Assembly (NCBI GenBank): GCA_004352715.1
Contig: SCFE01000109.1
Location: forward strand, 62,001-126,000
Source: Hofstenia miamia
Lineage: Eukaryota > Xenacoelomorpha > Acoela
Direction: 5' to 3'
DNA length: 64,000 nucleotides
The notes under the pieces were generated by a model that saw only the letters and a program-made list of their open reading frames with translations, searched no databases and was not told the DNA's origin. This document shows positions 46,011 to 60,400 of the stretch, one piece after another. Position 1 is the stretch's first letter, and the number at the start of each line of letters is the position of its first letter. The position numbers and the translations under genes are program-made.

Positions 46011-49000
46011 CCAGACCTAAGAACGTTGATTTGATCTTTTGCTAACCAAGATTCGTTCTCCTGTGGCTGATGACAGGGGTGCCATAATGCTGGAAAAAGG
46101 TGCAATTATGGATTCTAAAGAAGTAAAGAATTTCTTATGGAGATTTTTGTTTTTACATCTTAGAGGTTATCGTTTTTCCTGCTTTAATGAACCAAGGATC
46201 GCATGGGCACTGAGAAGATATTCCATCCAAAATTATGAGTTTTGGAGCGCGCAATTAGTTGCAATGATAAAGTATGCATTGCATTTTGTGCCCTCCGGTT
46301 AGCGCACTGTCAACACCTCCGTGTTCTTCTGGCTACTGGTACCTTCAACTGAGCACAGTCAACACCACGAAGCGCTACTGATCAAATGTCAAATGTTGGT
46401 GGACTTTGGCACCTGCCCAGAGCTGTCTTCCTAAATAATTAACAAGTGGAGGCTCTAAATTTGAGCACGGTAATTTTATGTTATACTTTGACCAAATTTA
46501 GTCTCTCAACAAATAAAATCCAACACCCCACTTCGTAATATAACTTTAACTAGTGGGGCTTGATCTCAATCGAATTAAGGAAAGTGTGCTGAGCACTTCC
46601 TCGAGTACATTCGTGCAGAGACCAATCTGTCACGAATTTTGCATGGTGACAAATGGTATTATTTGCTGGTTTATGCGATGAAAATCTAAATTCAACTGCA
46701 TAGAATTTCATCATACATGTGTTGCGCATACTCATAATCATATCAGGCAAGAGTTGCGCTTGTAATGAATGAGGTCCTGAAAAAGGACTGTACTTTCTGG
46801 GTTTAGCGCTAGCCTAGTCTGTAAGAACTGATGGCATTCAGGGCTTTGTACTGCGATGCAGATTGGTCAATGAGCCAATAGATTGCTGAAAACGCAGCAT
46901 ACCAGTTGTGTAACTACTGCAAAATTGAGTGGCAATAGTGTGATTTAAGAAGCTTCTTGGTGTAACGTGATTATTTGTGCTCGCAGTTTGAGTTACTTGC
47001 CAGTCATGCTCAGTAATTGAGTCTAAATAATGAGCCTCACTGAACATGCATTTATATATGTTATATTTACCTGCAATTACACTGTATGCAATCATAAATA
47101 TGTTGGTAGTCAGTGAACTATGTATATATATATATATATATGTTGTTATCCTCTCTATTATTTCGTTCATTAAATCAAAATTTTGTGTGAACAGGAGATT
47201 TAATGGATCATAATGTAATGAATGTGATGAGAACCTTCACCTACCAAACCTAGCCTTTCATTTCGCAATGCAACTTTCACGTTACCCAACTGTTAACAAT
47301 AAATTTCGGAATTTAGTATCGTTACAAACGGCTATATTTCCATATGAATTAAACCTCTACAGTTCTACCACAAATATTGGGTCGTAAAATGCCTCTAAAC
47401 TTCGACTTAACGAAGTCACCCTCACGTCTAAGGCTTTGGTGATGATAGCTGCTTTTGCTATTGCACCAATAAATCCAAACCAGGGTTGAGAGTAAGTAGA
47501 AATTTTCTTTAATGCGTTAAATTTTTACACGTTAACGCGTTAATATACGGTAATTCTCTGTAATTTTAAATTCAACAAATCAAGTATATTATGTGTATAT
47601 TATGTATATATAAGATACTACAGGCATGCTTGCATATATGTACCGTTGACAGTCGGATATTATTGCAAGAATCAGTAAATTGCAACGTGTATTTTGATAT
47701 TATTTTTTAATAAATTTTGCCGCTTAGCGTTTATCCTAATAAGAAAAAAACTTTTTTGCCCAATTATCGCTTAAAGACAAAGTGCTAAACTAAACTAGCA
47801 GGTAAATTTTAACGTGTAAAAACTATTTTAACTAAGGCATTTATTTTGATTCACTCGTTTAACCTCTTCACCTGATGCACACCTCGTCCATCCTAAATAA
47901 TTGTCCTAAGAACGTCATTTTGGTTGTATTTATTTAGTAATTCGTTTGAAATGCATTCTCTTCATTCAAAGAATACAGTATAAATTGATTAGACCTAAGA
48001 TCTATAACGCTTGCCAATGCTCTTTACGTGATCTAACCGAGTTATATGAGACATTTTGAGTTTACAAGAAATGTTCCTAGAAATAGTGTATTTATTTGAA
48101 TCCAGGAGTTCCTCGATCTGTCTTTTCAAAGTCATTGTAAGGCTACTTCAACTATCTTTATCAGAAGTAGAGAAATCACCTTCCTTCAATTTTGACACAA
48201 ACCGTCGAGATGTGAGTTCAGTATTCCTTTGACTCCCTTGTGTAAGTAGTTCTTTGAAATTCCATGATTTGATATGCACTTGACAATTATTTGGGGTGAT
48301 AGTAATCTCTATGGAAGTTTTGTCAATTTGAATTTTAGTAATAAAAATATTTGATAAAAGAGGATATATTTCTTTACACAACTAGCTAAAGTATTATATA
48401 TATGTAATTTACGCGTTTCTATAAGTGTTTGACTAACATATGGTAAACCTAAGTGTTTCCAGCAAATGTCAGTCGTTTGCTAGCTAGAGTTACAGTGAGC
48501 TGATATTTTGAATAATATATCAACTGAATTTCTGTTATAAAAACGTTCTTCATATAGCATGCAAAACAAGATGAAAAACAAGATATTGATATTAGCACGG
48601 GGCAATGTGAATCTTCACTCGCATTTTTTGTCTTTTATATTGAGTATTAAGTATTGGTAATGACAGTGTATTAAAGACCCTCAACCCAACACGTGTTCAC
48701 AAATACAAAGTTTGAACAAAAATCATTTGAAGAAATAGCAATAGGTCCTTCCAAATATGAAACCGAAAAAATGAGGAATTGGATTTCAACTGAATTCATT
48801 GCACTTTTTAGAATGATATATGCATTTGTTCAAAAATGAAAATGGTAGCTATATTTGGAAAAATTTTTAAGATATCCTACTGCCAACAAAAGCGAAATAT
48901 AAATAAATCAACTCCTTGAAAAAGATTTTTCCAATGATTCTACAACAATGTTTATTTTAAGAGGCCATACGACACTGACTAAAAGATTGACAATAACGGC

Positions 49001-50465
49001 GTAAGGTATGATAGGGAAGCACAGCATATGTAGACATAAATATATGGAGGATAATTTGATAAAATTTGAAAAAATGAATTTTAAATTCCTTTGGTAGGCC
49101 ATAGAGAAAATATAACACAATAGTAAAATGATCTTGTTGATATGATTTGCAAGTCCCTGATAAAATTTAAGTCAAGCTATTGAAGGGAAGGAAGTCATTG
49201 TACTACAATGGGAAATACATAATGTTCATTTTACACCAGCTGCGAAAGTCATAGACCTTTCAGCATTTCATCTGAGCTTCACAATGATAATTTTTTGGGA
49301 CATAATACCGTGCGGATAGCGTAAGCATTTCCTACTAAAAGGGGTCTATTTCGTTTGTGTAGTTTTTTTCAACCAAGGTTGATCATTTAAATTATCAGCC
49401 TACGGTCAACAGCCTACAGTCACAACGGAAAACATTTTTCAACATAATTTTTCAAAGGTTCAGCAAAAATGGGTTTGCTTAAGGAAATTTAGTAGTAGAT
49501 GCAAAACACTTCTTTAAATTTTCAAGTTAATTATTGCTAAATGCTGACTTGTTACTAAAGAAAATAGCTGTTTGGGTGTAATTTAAATCCTATTGATATA
49601 TAATGACAGTTACCCCTTTTGAATACATAAATTTGGATAGATCAGGCAGGCACCCATATGGATTAGGGGGACAAACACTTCTGGCTAAAGTCAAAAGCAG
49701 CTCGTAAAAATAAAATTATGAAATTCAATCATTAACTTATTTCTCATTATGAAACTATTGAAAATTGTCTATGATGTTGGGAGTTTTTAAAAATCTCACA
49801 ATTGAAGGACAAATTCGAGGACATATTTTTCAATAGAATCATGTCTGTGTTTTGTACTATCTTTATCCAATTTAATTGGCCATCATGAAACACCAGATGT
49901 TTAAGATTATTCTTAATTGATTCTTGTTGACATTCTAGCATTACGAAGCACATATTCAAGCAGTGCTGTTTGCCTGTGTCATTCAATAACGAATTTCGAA
50001 ATAGTAAATGTAAACCGCTAATGTATAATATGCAGCTATATAACTTTTTCGTTGTGCAGCCTTAATTGGATACATTCGTAATAGCTTTCCTATTCTCTGG
50101 TAATAGGAGTTTAAGATTGCCATATAAATTTATATATATTTTCAATCGATTTGAATTAAACTATAAGGTTTTCTAATGTATTAAAATTATAACGATGCAT
50201 GTCCTTAAAAGAATTTTGGATGCTAGTAGTTATCTTTGCATTTTAAGAAAAGAGTCTCATTTATTTCTAAATCTTCAAGTATTTCAATGTTAAAAATTTT
50301 ATGCTTGGTTGATGTTTGTGAATAAATATTTCAGATCTTAATATATTCCTTTACTTTTGTAATTCATTGAAAATTTATTTTAAAAATATAGAATTGAAAT
50401 GTTTATTAGTAATTCACTGAAAATTTATAGATTATTAAAATAATCGCTTTGTTAATCTTTCTTAT
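46011..50465. other. Long stretch without a recognised gene
   Basis: A+T-rich with a TA run at 47123-47141. A CAGGGTTGAGAG tip-like motif at 47481 is followed by GCGTTAA palindromes (47511-47545), possibly one end of a hAT MITE. Short open stretches at 46039-46302, 48148-48381 and 49747-49986 have no signature. Confidence 0.45.
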
Positions 50466-50469
50466 CTAG

Positions 50470-50568
50470 CCTTCAAATCAAAGGTATTTTGTGGCATCGA
50501 TGTCAACACTTTTTACAAGGCTTTCGAAGAAAAAAGAACAGGTGCCTTCAAAATTTTGAATTGAATAG
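50470..50568 (+). other. Candidate 5' UTR exon of the coiled-coil gene
   Basis: CTTATCTAG precedes and AATAG/GTAAAT ends a 99-bp segment about 0.9 kb before the first coding exon, which itself starts two bases before its ATG and so needs an upstream exon. The segment holds a 19-codon upstream ORF (ATG 50500 to TGA 50559: MSTLFTRLSKKKEQVPSKF). Assignment is tentative. Confidence 0.35.
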
Positions 50569-51489
50569 GTAAATTTTTAAATTCTTTTCATTGATTTACA
50601 TATTTTGCAATGAGTATTTCTATCCATAGTTGTTTTCGGGTTGAACAAATTTACACTTGCTACGAATTACTAACTGTGGGATCGATTAGATTTCCTTATA
50701 TAAATACACAAATGTGATATAATATAACTAGGAAATGTTTTATGCATTTGCAAATAGCTTCTAGAGTATATGAAACTCATGGGTTCCTTCAGATCCTTGA
50801 CTAACTACTAAAATATTTCGTAAAATTTTGGTAACATTTTAGTTTGTTGTTGAGGAATGTTGGAGCTTCTATCCAACCTCTTGAATGTATTTCAATCTCT
50901 TTTAGCTTTTAGTGTTGGCAAGGGGGCCTTGGCTATAGATAAACATTATACGGTACATAGGGACTTGCAACTAATGCCAAAATGTGTATAGAAAATAATT
51001 GGAAACTATTATACTGTATTGAACGCAGTTCATTCTTAGGTGAAATGCATGCTGCAAGCAAGTATATTCTCAAACTTGGTAGAGAGTAGTTTCAATTTAA
51101 TATGTAATCTACTTTAATTTCTTGTAAATATTGCTATTGAATAAATTTTTTTTGCTAAAATCTGATTGCCTTACATCCACGGTAGACATTCAATCAAAAA
51201 TTGGTAAAGCAAAAGAAATGATTGATATAAACAAGGCTTGATACCGAAGAGTAAATACATCAAGATCAAGATAATATGGCTAATAAAGCAAAGCATCTCT
51301 AAATCGACCTTTTTAAATGACCCTCATGAGCACTTTCTTAGAGTGTGCTTCCTTAAAGAAACCATTTTTTATTAAATAGTTTCATTATAATACTCATTTT
51401 TTTCAATTGCGTGTATGTTAAAAGTTAATGTAGTATTTCACTTTGCGTTTGAATGATGGTATTCCCTCGTATAACGTTTTTTGTTAGAC

Positions 51490-54400
51490 ATGAATACCTC
51501 TCAGCGTGGAAAAAATAAGAAGAACTCTGATGAAAAACAAAATGTGGAATCATTCTTCCAGGATTGTATTATGGAAATTGATGAACCAATTGATGGTAAA
51601 TCATTAACTTTTACATGCATTCTAACTGTAAATATTTGAAAAACATGTATTTTATAAGAAACCATCTAAGGTAGATATATAAGTATTGCTATTCATGAAC
51701 CACATACCTAAATTTATCCTTCAATATAATTTAATAAGCTTGCATTTTCTATATTCACTCTATAGTATTTAGTTATCATCAGAATTTTTCTATGCTTGTA
51801 GATTCAAGTAAATTTAACCTGCTACAATTCAAACAAAAACATTTTATTGGAACTGGCATTAGCAAATGGCAATTGATTGTATGTGTCACTCCCAGGACTA
51901 AAAAAATCTTGCCCCTGGGTTACTAATTTTTAGAGGCAGTTTCATTACATTGTAATAGTTTCAAAAATAAACACCTCTGTATTTTATTATTATTTAAATC
52001 TAAAGGTTCAGAAAATTTTTTGTTTCAGTAAGGTACTTTATTGCAATTAGAATAGTACTTAAATTTATTTCTTTGGAGTCTCTCATAAATTTTGGCAATA
52101 AATGGAGTTATTTTGTTTTTGATTGTGTAGTTTTGTTTCAGTTTTTTATGTAACTAACTAGTAATAAGATTAACAATAGTTACTTACAATAAAGAAAATT
52201 TAATATCCCGGATTTACATTTGAAAATTTAAGAAACTTCATAAAAAATAAAGAAGCTAGAACCCTTATATTTTTCTAACATTGGAAAGAACACTGAAAAT
52301 ATATTTGAACGATTTTCGGTTTCAAGAACATTCGAACCTAAACTTCCTATTGTATAGCTTAAAATAATAATAATAATAACAATAATAATAGTAATAATAG
52401 TAGTAGTAGTAGTAGTAGTAGGAGCACTAGGAGCAGTGAGTAAGAAGCATAAGAAATACTTGGAGAAGTTGGGACTACCAAAGTGGGGAGGAGCAGTAGC
52501 ACAGAAGGCAGCATTGTTAGGAACAGCTAGAGTCCTGAGGAAAGCTCTCAGACTCCCTGGGAACTGGTGAGTTCCCCGAGCTGTGAGGGATACCAGCATA
52601 AAGCTGTAAGAAGTAAAACTAATAATAATGATAATAATAAAAATATATTTCTTGTATATGCGCACAAAAAGCTTATAAATAATTCAAACAAAATTTACTA
52701 GCCAAAACAGGCGAGCCTGCCTGTATTAACTATTACTTGCCAACTACCCGGGTTGGGTAAAGATGTGATTAGGGCTCTGCGGGACCAGAATTTATTGTTT
52801 CCAGCACCATTTGATCCCAGTCTAATAATATATTCCAGGACTATGCTCCCATGTTTGACAAAAATTTGAAAAACATCAAAAATTATGAGTATCTCTTCTG
52901 AATTCTGTGCTAACAGTTTCTTCATTTTTTTAATCTCAATTCCATGTTAGTCCCAGTGTCAATAAAAATATTTAGTTTTAGGACCCAGTCCCATAGACTG
53001 AACAAGTATATCCCATAGTAGCAAATGATTATAAGCAGCTAGGCTAACTGTTGTACAAAATGCGGGTTAGAAATTCCGACCAACATCAAATTTGTTAGTG
53101 ATACTTTTGATTTATTATATATTTGGAATTTAGAAAAACTCTTGGAGAAACTCAAAAGAAAATGCAAAGCTATGAGAAACGAATTGTATGTTCTATACAA
53201 TGATGGTAGAGAAACAATTGCAAAACAAATGTAAGTATTAACACACCACTGAGTAGATGCATTTTCATACTGAATATAGCTAATTAACATTTTTAGAAAC
53301 GAAATTAACAAGTTAATAGAGGAGAGAAGGAATTATCGTCAGAGGGTAATAGATAACAGTCGAAAAGATGTTCACAACGTTAAAAAGGAATACAGACAAA
53401 TTAAGCTAATCTTAGACGAAATTGGTTAGCTCTTAGCAATTTTTGCAGCACTTAGGAATTGGTACAGACCACGTACGCTTCTTAAAGTTTATTAGACATC
53501 CCGCATGATTATAAAGAATTTTGGGCTTTGCTCATTTCTCTGATATAATTATGTAGTTGAAATCACTGACTCGTACTCTCAAGGGCGGTCATTTTATGAA
53601 ATGATGCCTTAGTTCTTTTAGAGAATTCTTGTAATTTATTTTAGACTCTAAATTTCAAACTAATAAAATATTATTACTCATTGAATGATAATCTGAAAAT
53701 AATGTTCGAATATAAGGTTAATTTAAAATATTACTATGTCTATCTTTGATATATAAAAGCAATGAATGATAGTAAATCCAATTTAGAGGATATTAGTGAA
53801 CAGTGTGATCTTGAAACAGAAAAACAACGATTGATTAAAGAACAAATGGAGGCTGTGCGTCAGCAAATCCATCACATTGAAGTTGAGCGAGGAAGTCAAG
53901 AACTAATCTCCTATAGTGAAAAGAAAGCATGTGTACTGTTGGAAAATAGAATTTCCAAGGTAAAATCATTTGCAAGATTACTCCGTTTGAATTGTTTATA
54001 TTAGGCCAGTGTGTTTAAGACTGTCCCAAATTTCACTTCAAGATGTCAAAAAGACCTGTATTAAAAATACCATTGTCATTCTACCTTAAAAATATTTTGC
54101 CAAGATCTTAGAAGCTCTTGAGGAACAACTGCTTATGTGTATTTGCTCAAAGAAATCCTCAGATGCTCATTGATATTAATGTAGTGAGTTGATGAGGATC
54201 TTAAATGCATTATTCTCCGAAATTCAATTCGGATGAAACATTCCTTCAGAAATTTGGTTCTAAGCTCAAAAATATTCAAGCATTCCCCTATTACGTGCTT
54301 CGAAAGTGTTCAGTTAAAGAGCAGGTCCGATAATAATGATTTAGATTAGAATGAATGTGATTAGAGTGTTTCTTATGAATAACGGTTAGATTTATATATT

Positions 54401-57400
54401 GAATTACTTTCCTTGGAATATTGGAATATTTCTTTGGATAATGCTCTGATATATTAAAGTTTTGCATTTTACTTCTTCTTAAGACAATGATAGATAGCCC
54501 TGAATCTTAAATCACTCTCCCATGTGTTCATTTGTATTATTATTATTATGACAAACGTCACAACCTTTGGTGGAAGATTTTATTCCTCAAAGTCTCTAAG
54601 AATCACTGCAGTCGAGTTTCTTACAAGAGTGCAATGCATTACAAGGCGAATATGTAATATTAACTAAACAGAAATAAAAAGTAATAGCCTCTCTGTTTGA
54701 TTTTCATAGAGGAATACTTTTCCTGCAATGATTTAGCAGGTCATACATATGTATAATGTGCTGAAATGACATTAGAAGCTCGGGAATAAAAATTTGGAAT
54801 GTTTCATCTAGACCCTGCAAGTTCTCGAAATTCGAGTCGACATCCAAAATCTCAACGTGGCATTTCGAGTACTCCAAACCAATTCGATATTAGTTTGAAT
54901 GTACTCTATTTTTCTTCAATTTTTTAGTGAGTGTCGAATAATCCATTTTATTGACATTTCACTATTTATCTCAATGCAAGCCATCAGACTTGGTTTCTCT
55001 CATTTACTTTAACCGTTTTGTAGTTCGGCCGTACATTTATATGGGGTAGCACTGCTATATACAGCTTAGCCTAATGAGAAACATATGTCTAAATATTATT
55101 ATAACTACTCGAACTTGACTCGAACCTATGAAGTCAACTCATAGGTGCCATTATTCCAGGCTTGTCGTTGATATCGATTTGAATTTGTATCAACATGTTG
55201 GTATCAATTCAATTGATTTGATTTGATATTGATTTTCAAATCAATTGATAAGAATTGATTTAGAAATTTTTTCAAATTTATACTTTAAAGTCGTAAGATA
55301 CCCTGTACTCGCTGCGTTCAATAAGATGTATTATTTTCGATGGTAATTTGTACAAAAAAAATGAATAATGACGATACTAAAGTTGGTAGATGTAAGATGG
55401 AGGCAATCCTCTATCCTGTTGTTTTCAGATTGTAGCTCTCATTATTATTTCGTGACTTATGAGGGCTTAAAAAGTTTCAAGAAACAACTGTAGTATCGGC
55501 CAGACCAAATGTTTTCATGTTAACCTTTAAATTGTAAATATGTTCCTATTCATTTGTATATAAGAAAGTGCGATTCGTTGTGAACAGAACAGTTTTGGCA
55601 CCGTTTTGTGTTCGTTGATATCTGCTGCCCACAGTAGCTTCCCCAAGAATAGCCTTTTATGTTCAGCAGATATTACACAACTACAGGTTGTAAAAATTGT
55701 TAATTGGGGTTAGACATTAGTTTGTGGTATTCCCAGTGCTCTTTATTCTTGAAATTATCAAAAAACCAATCGACTAGAACAGTTTGAAAGCAACTATTTG
55801 CAAAATTTCTAAGGATTCAAGATATTTTCAGAAATAGACCTTCATAACCAGCTACATTAAACCCCTTAAAAATTAAGCAGGCTAAAGGTTTAAAAAATGA
55901 TTTGCAATGATCTAGTGCTTCAAAGTCTATTAGCAAATTTGAAAATCGTGAGGAGTGGGTAGGTCTTTTGGGGAACATGCTTTAATGCGATGTTGAAAAC
56001 TTCAGGTAAGGCGATTGCAGTGGCTGGAGTTGGTGAAACTATTAACCATTTTTCTTTGAGAATTTCGAATCTTTAAAAATATTTAAATTCTTTCCATATC
56101 TGATGTTCATGTATATAGAACCAACAAAGAAGTTTGAATGTTTGTTTGATATATTTCCCAAATCCATTGCAAAGTCAGAGGTCGCTAGGCTGTATGAAAA
56201 AATATATTGCAGCCAAAAATATCATAATGTTAGTATCAACAAGGAATTTGTGATGATTTGAAGTGATATCAATTGATATCAATGAGCAACAGTCTTTTGA
56301 TTTGATTTGATGCGAAATTTTCATATCAACGGCAACTCTGTTGTATTCTGTCGATAAATTTTACATTATTTTTAGCGAGGTCCGAAGATTTAGGACATAT
56401 GTAAAGTTACATTTTCGGAGTGTCTAAAAATACACTGCAATTATAAATGATTTTTTCAAAAAAGTATCATTAAAATTTTTTAAAGAAATTAGTGATTGTG
56501 TTTTACAGTAATTTTTCAATCGATAAAGTCCGTTAGTCAATGAAATTGGCATCTAGCATTTGGCTTTAAATAAATCTTCATTAGCATTTTAAATCCTAAA
56601 AGTATTTTTGTAGTTTAATGTAGATATTTTAGACTTTTGACATGTACAATAAAGAACTGGGAATAATGCGAAAGGCAAAGTTGGAAATTCTACAGATTGA
56701 AAAAGATCACCAAAAGTTTATATCATATCAGAATAACTTAGAAATGGTTTGTTATATTTATGGTTACTTTTCATTTATTTTAAATGAATACAATAGAATT
56801 GCTCTAGGAAACCATCAAAGCGCAAGTGTTCCATTTCAAATATTTGGTTGTGCTTTTTAGGACTGAGGTAGATCGTTCATGTTTCTCCTATTAATATTCA
56901 AATATAACTGTTTTCCACAAGTAATGTATAAGCCGTATTTTCAAACCTTTTTTATCAAAATTTTCTTACAATGATGTATAATACTAACCTATTATATTGA
57001 CTAATAGATTATTCTAAAGCTAAGCAGATATATGCTTTCGAATGATACCTAGCATTTTTATCTGCAATTGAAACTAAGGCCGTTGACATTGATTAAGTGT
57101 CAGTCTTTGTACATGTTAATATATTTCATTAATTAAAAATTAGATCTATATATATTCTGTTGAACAAGAGTCGTGAGCTATTGACAAAATGGAATTTTAT
57201 TAATCTACATGTAAATCTGGCAAACACATCGCACTAAAATAAGTACATATATATGTACATGACACATGTCTCATGTAAGATCAATGTTATCTTGCGGAAT
57301 TTTGATTAAGCAATAATCTAGACAAAAATCGCTAATATTAGCACGCTCTTACCATGAAGCTATTCTAAGCAAGTTTTTAATTAAACGAGTTCAAATTTGT

Positions 57401-60400
57401 GAATACATTTACAATGACTTCAAGCATCCATTTAAGTTATCCGCAAAATAAATTGATTAAACCCTTTTTTATTATATAACAGGCCCCGCAAATGAAGAAA
57501 TTATTTTCGTGCTTACCCTAGTAACCAGGGTTGCCGTGGGACGTAGGATAGGACGGGATGAAACAAGGAAAGTTGTCGCACTCATCCTTTCTGAATGTAT
57601 GTTATACAGGGTTGCCAGGAAAAAAAACATGTAATTTTTTAAACACGTTTGAAAAGGTGTTTTAAAAACCTGCTTTTTCATTGATTTTCAACATATTTTT
57701 TACAGAATATTTCGGCACCTTAGGATCAGATGGTCTTATCAGCCTAAAGCAATATTTTGAGAAATTCACTTTTTATGTTTCCTATCTCTAAAAATTAAGA
57801 TAATGTACTAAGAATTTAATATCGGTACCTAACAGGGCTGTGTGAGAGGTTGGATGTACCATGGGATGTTTGATGGGTTGGGACAAGTTAATGTGGGATG
57901 GGATGCGAGTGGGACAGAAAAAGCTGTCCCACGACAAGCCTGCTAATAGCACGAAGCTGTCTTTTGGACGTCTCTAAGTCAAAATTTATAGCCGTCAAAA
58001 GACGGATTTTCTGTACGCCTGATGGACACGAAAACGACATGATTTGCTAATGAATGAAAAATTATGAATGATTTGTCCAAAGCACATTTACCTGACGTTA
58101 CTGAATTGTGATATCATTCACTGCATATAATTTTCGTCAGCACACATCTGAATATTTACACTCAAGCACACTTGATATCATTCACTGCATATAATTTTCG
58201 TCAGCACACATCTGAATATTTACACTCAAGCACACACCTGAATTACTTGCAAACTGTTTCATTAATATCTTTTATAAAGATGTCTTTTATAATAGAAATT
58301 TTGACACTTTAATATCACACTCGTAAAGGTTCAAAATACGATGGACCCCGCACTAAGCAATTATTGCAGAAACGTTTTTAGTAAATTTAAGAAAATTTCT
58401 ATTAAATCTTTCACAACATGAATTCAACATTTATATTGCTAGTTGCATTTGCACATTAGGGTATATACTCTAATATGTACACCATGATTTACAACAAATA
58501 AGTCTCTTTTCGTGTTTACCATTGTAATTAAGATTCATTTGGGATCTTCAATATACTGAAAATGGTTAAGTGGTTTGTAACTGCTATCAATTGAGATTGA
58601 TGTAGCATGAACTTTAGGTTTTTTGAATGTAATAGATAATTTTAGTAAAATAGAGCAAGTAAGAAGTCTTTATAAATAGGTGGTAAATAACAAATATGGT
58701 TTAACTCAATTAGCTTAAAAAAAACAAGGAAAGTTACTTGATAAATATTACCTTCTAGAAAATTAATATAGCTATTTGTTCTATTGTATTACTAAATCTT
58801 TTCTTTGCAGTTGCTTCAATTTTTCTTGCAATCTAAGATTTGATTAGCTAACAAAATATACAGAACTATATTAAGTAAAATTATTCTCTTTAGATTAACT
58901 TAAGGATATTTTAAATCATTCGATGGTTTTCAAAACACTGATTTGCTTTAAGGTAACTTAAAAATACTTTAAAGCTTAATATTGTTTTCCAAACCTTAAA
59001 TTTCTTTAAAGTAGCTTGAAGATACGAAATTATTTCTAAAATTTATAATTTCATATGTTTGTAATATCCTCAAGTTGTAATGTATATACTTACTGAAATT
59101 GCTTTTCACATTATAATAACAGGGACTTTGTTATATTGACTTTTTATTTTGCTTATATGTACATTTGCTCTGGGCCTCCGCTGGCAAACGCCGGCCCTGA
59201 TCACACTAAATTATTTTACTTCATGTGAAAGGGCTTTGGCAAATCATGAAAAACATTTTATTTTTTTGTACAATATTTCGTTTTTGTGTCCACTGTGTGG
59301 ACAGATAACTAATGTCTTTTGGATGTAAATAAATGTTGAATTAAATACCTCCAATAGACAGTGGCACTTATCAACATTGAATTCTGACACTTTTTGTTTT
59401 CTTTGTCAAATAAATAATCATTTATGCGATGCTTTATTTCCGAAAAAGCCAAATTGCATACGTCAATGATTAATTTTAATTTCTCAAAAANTCAACATTG
59501 AATTCTGACACTTTTTGTTTTCTTTGTCAAATAAATAATCATCCATGATTAATTTTAATTTCTCAAAAAAACTAGGAACTTTACTAAGCCTAATTGCAAT
59601 TATTTTAGATTTAGTGTATTAGCTGTTAAATTTTTAATGAAGCAATAAACATTTATTCAGTTTAAACTTGTAATAATTATAATAAAAACAAAATTTACAT
59701 TGAAGTGCACGTTTTTTACGCAATATATGCCAGTTCTAATGCAACAAATGAATGGAAATCATGACAATATCATTTTATCTTTTTAAAATATATTTTACAA
59801 TATACTTTCAACGAAATGCACTTAAAATATTTCTCGCATGCTCATGTTATATTATTATTTAATAATGTATTTTGTTGCTTCTGAAATCCAGGTATATTTA
59901 TTTTTCAAGAACATGTTATTTGGCACGAAACTATCACTGGTTGTTGGCTTCCATAAAAACAAAATTTATTCAAAAAATCATATTGTGTTAAAAAATTCAA
60001 TAAGCTAACGAATATTATTTTGGTTCATTTAAAACCAGTTCTGAAAAATATAATTTTACTATAATTTAATATGTGAATTACTGATTATTATTTATTTAAT
60101 GACTTTTTGCTGAGTAATGTTACAACTCAATTATTTCAGTTAAATATTATATTGACTTTATGATAAACCTGTGTATATATTAGCCTATGGAATCTATGAA
60201 GAATTGGAACCTTTGTGATTGTGATCTACTTTTTAACAGATATTAATAAAGTATTTCTTCACCAATTAATGTTTAGAAAATTGCTGAACTTCGTGATAAA
60301 ATCATTCCTACTCTGAAGTCAGTGAAGCCAATTCTAAAGAAAAGAAGTGAATTTGTAAACAAAGCGGCAAACAGTCGAATGCGCAATGAAAAGCAGAAGC

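Noticed and set aside
46039-46302. 87-codon plus-strand frame next to the Tc1 remnant
   Set aside because: No motif was recognised and there is no splice context. It probably overlaps decayed transposon sequence.
52228-52665. 145-codon minus-strand frame with Ile and Thr runs
   Set aside because: It is the antisense of a LINE 3' end and its trinucleotide repeat; the sense reading has a conserved retroelement C-terminus.
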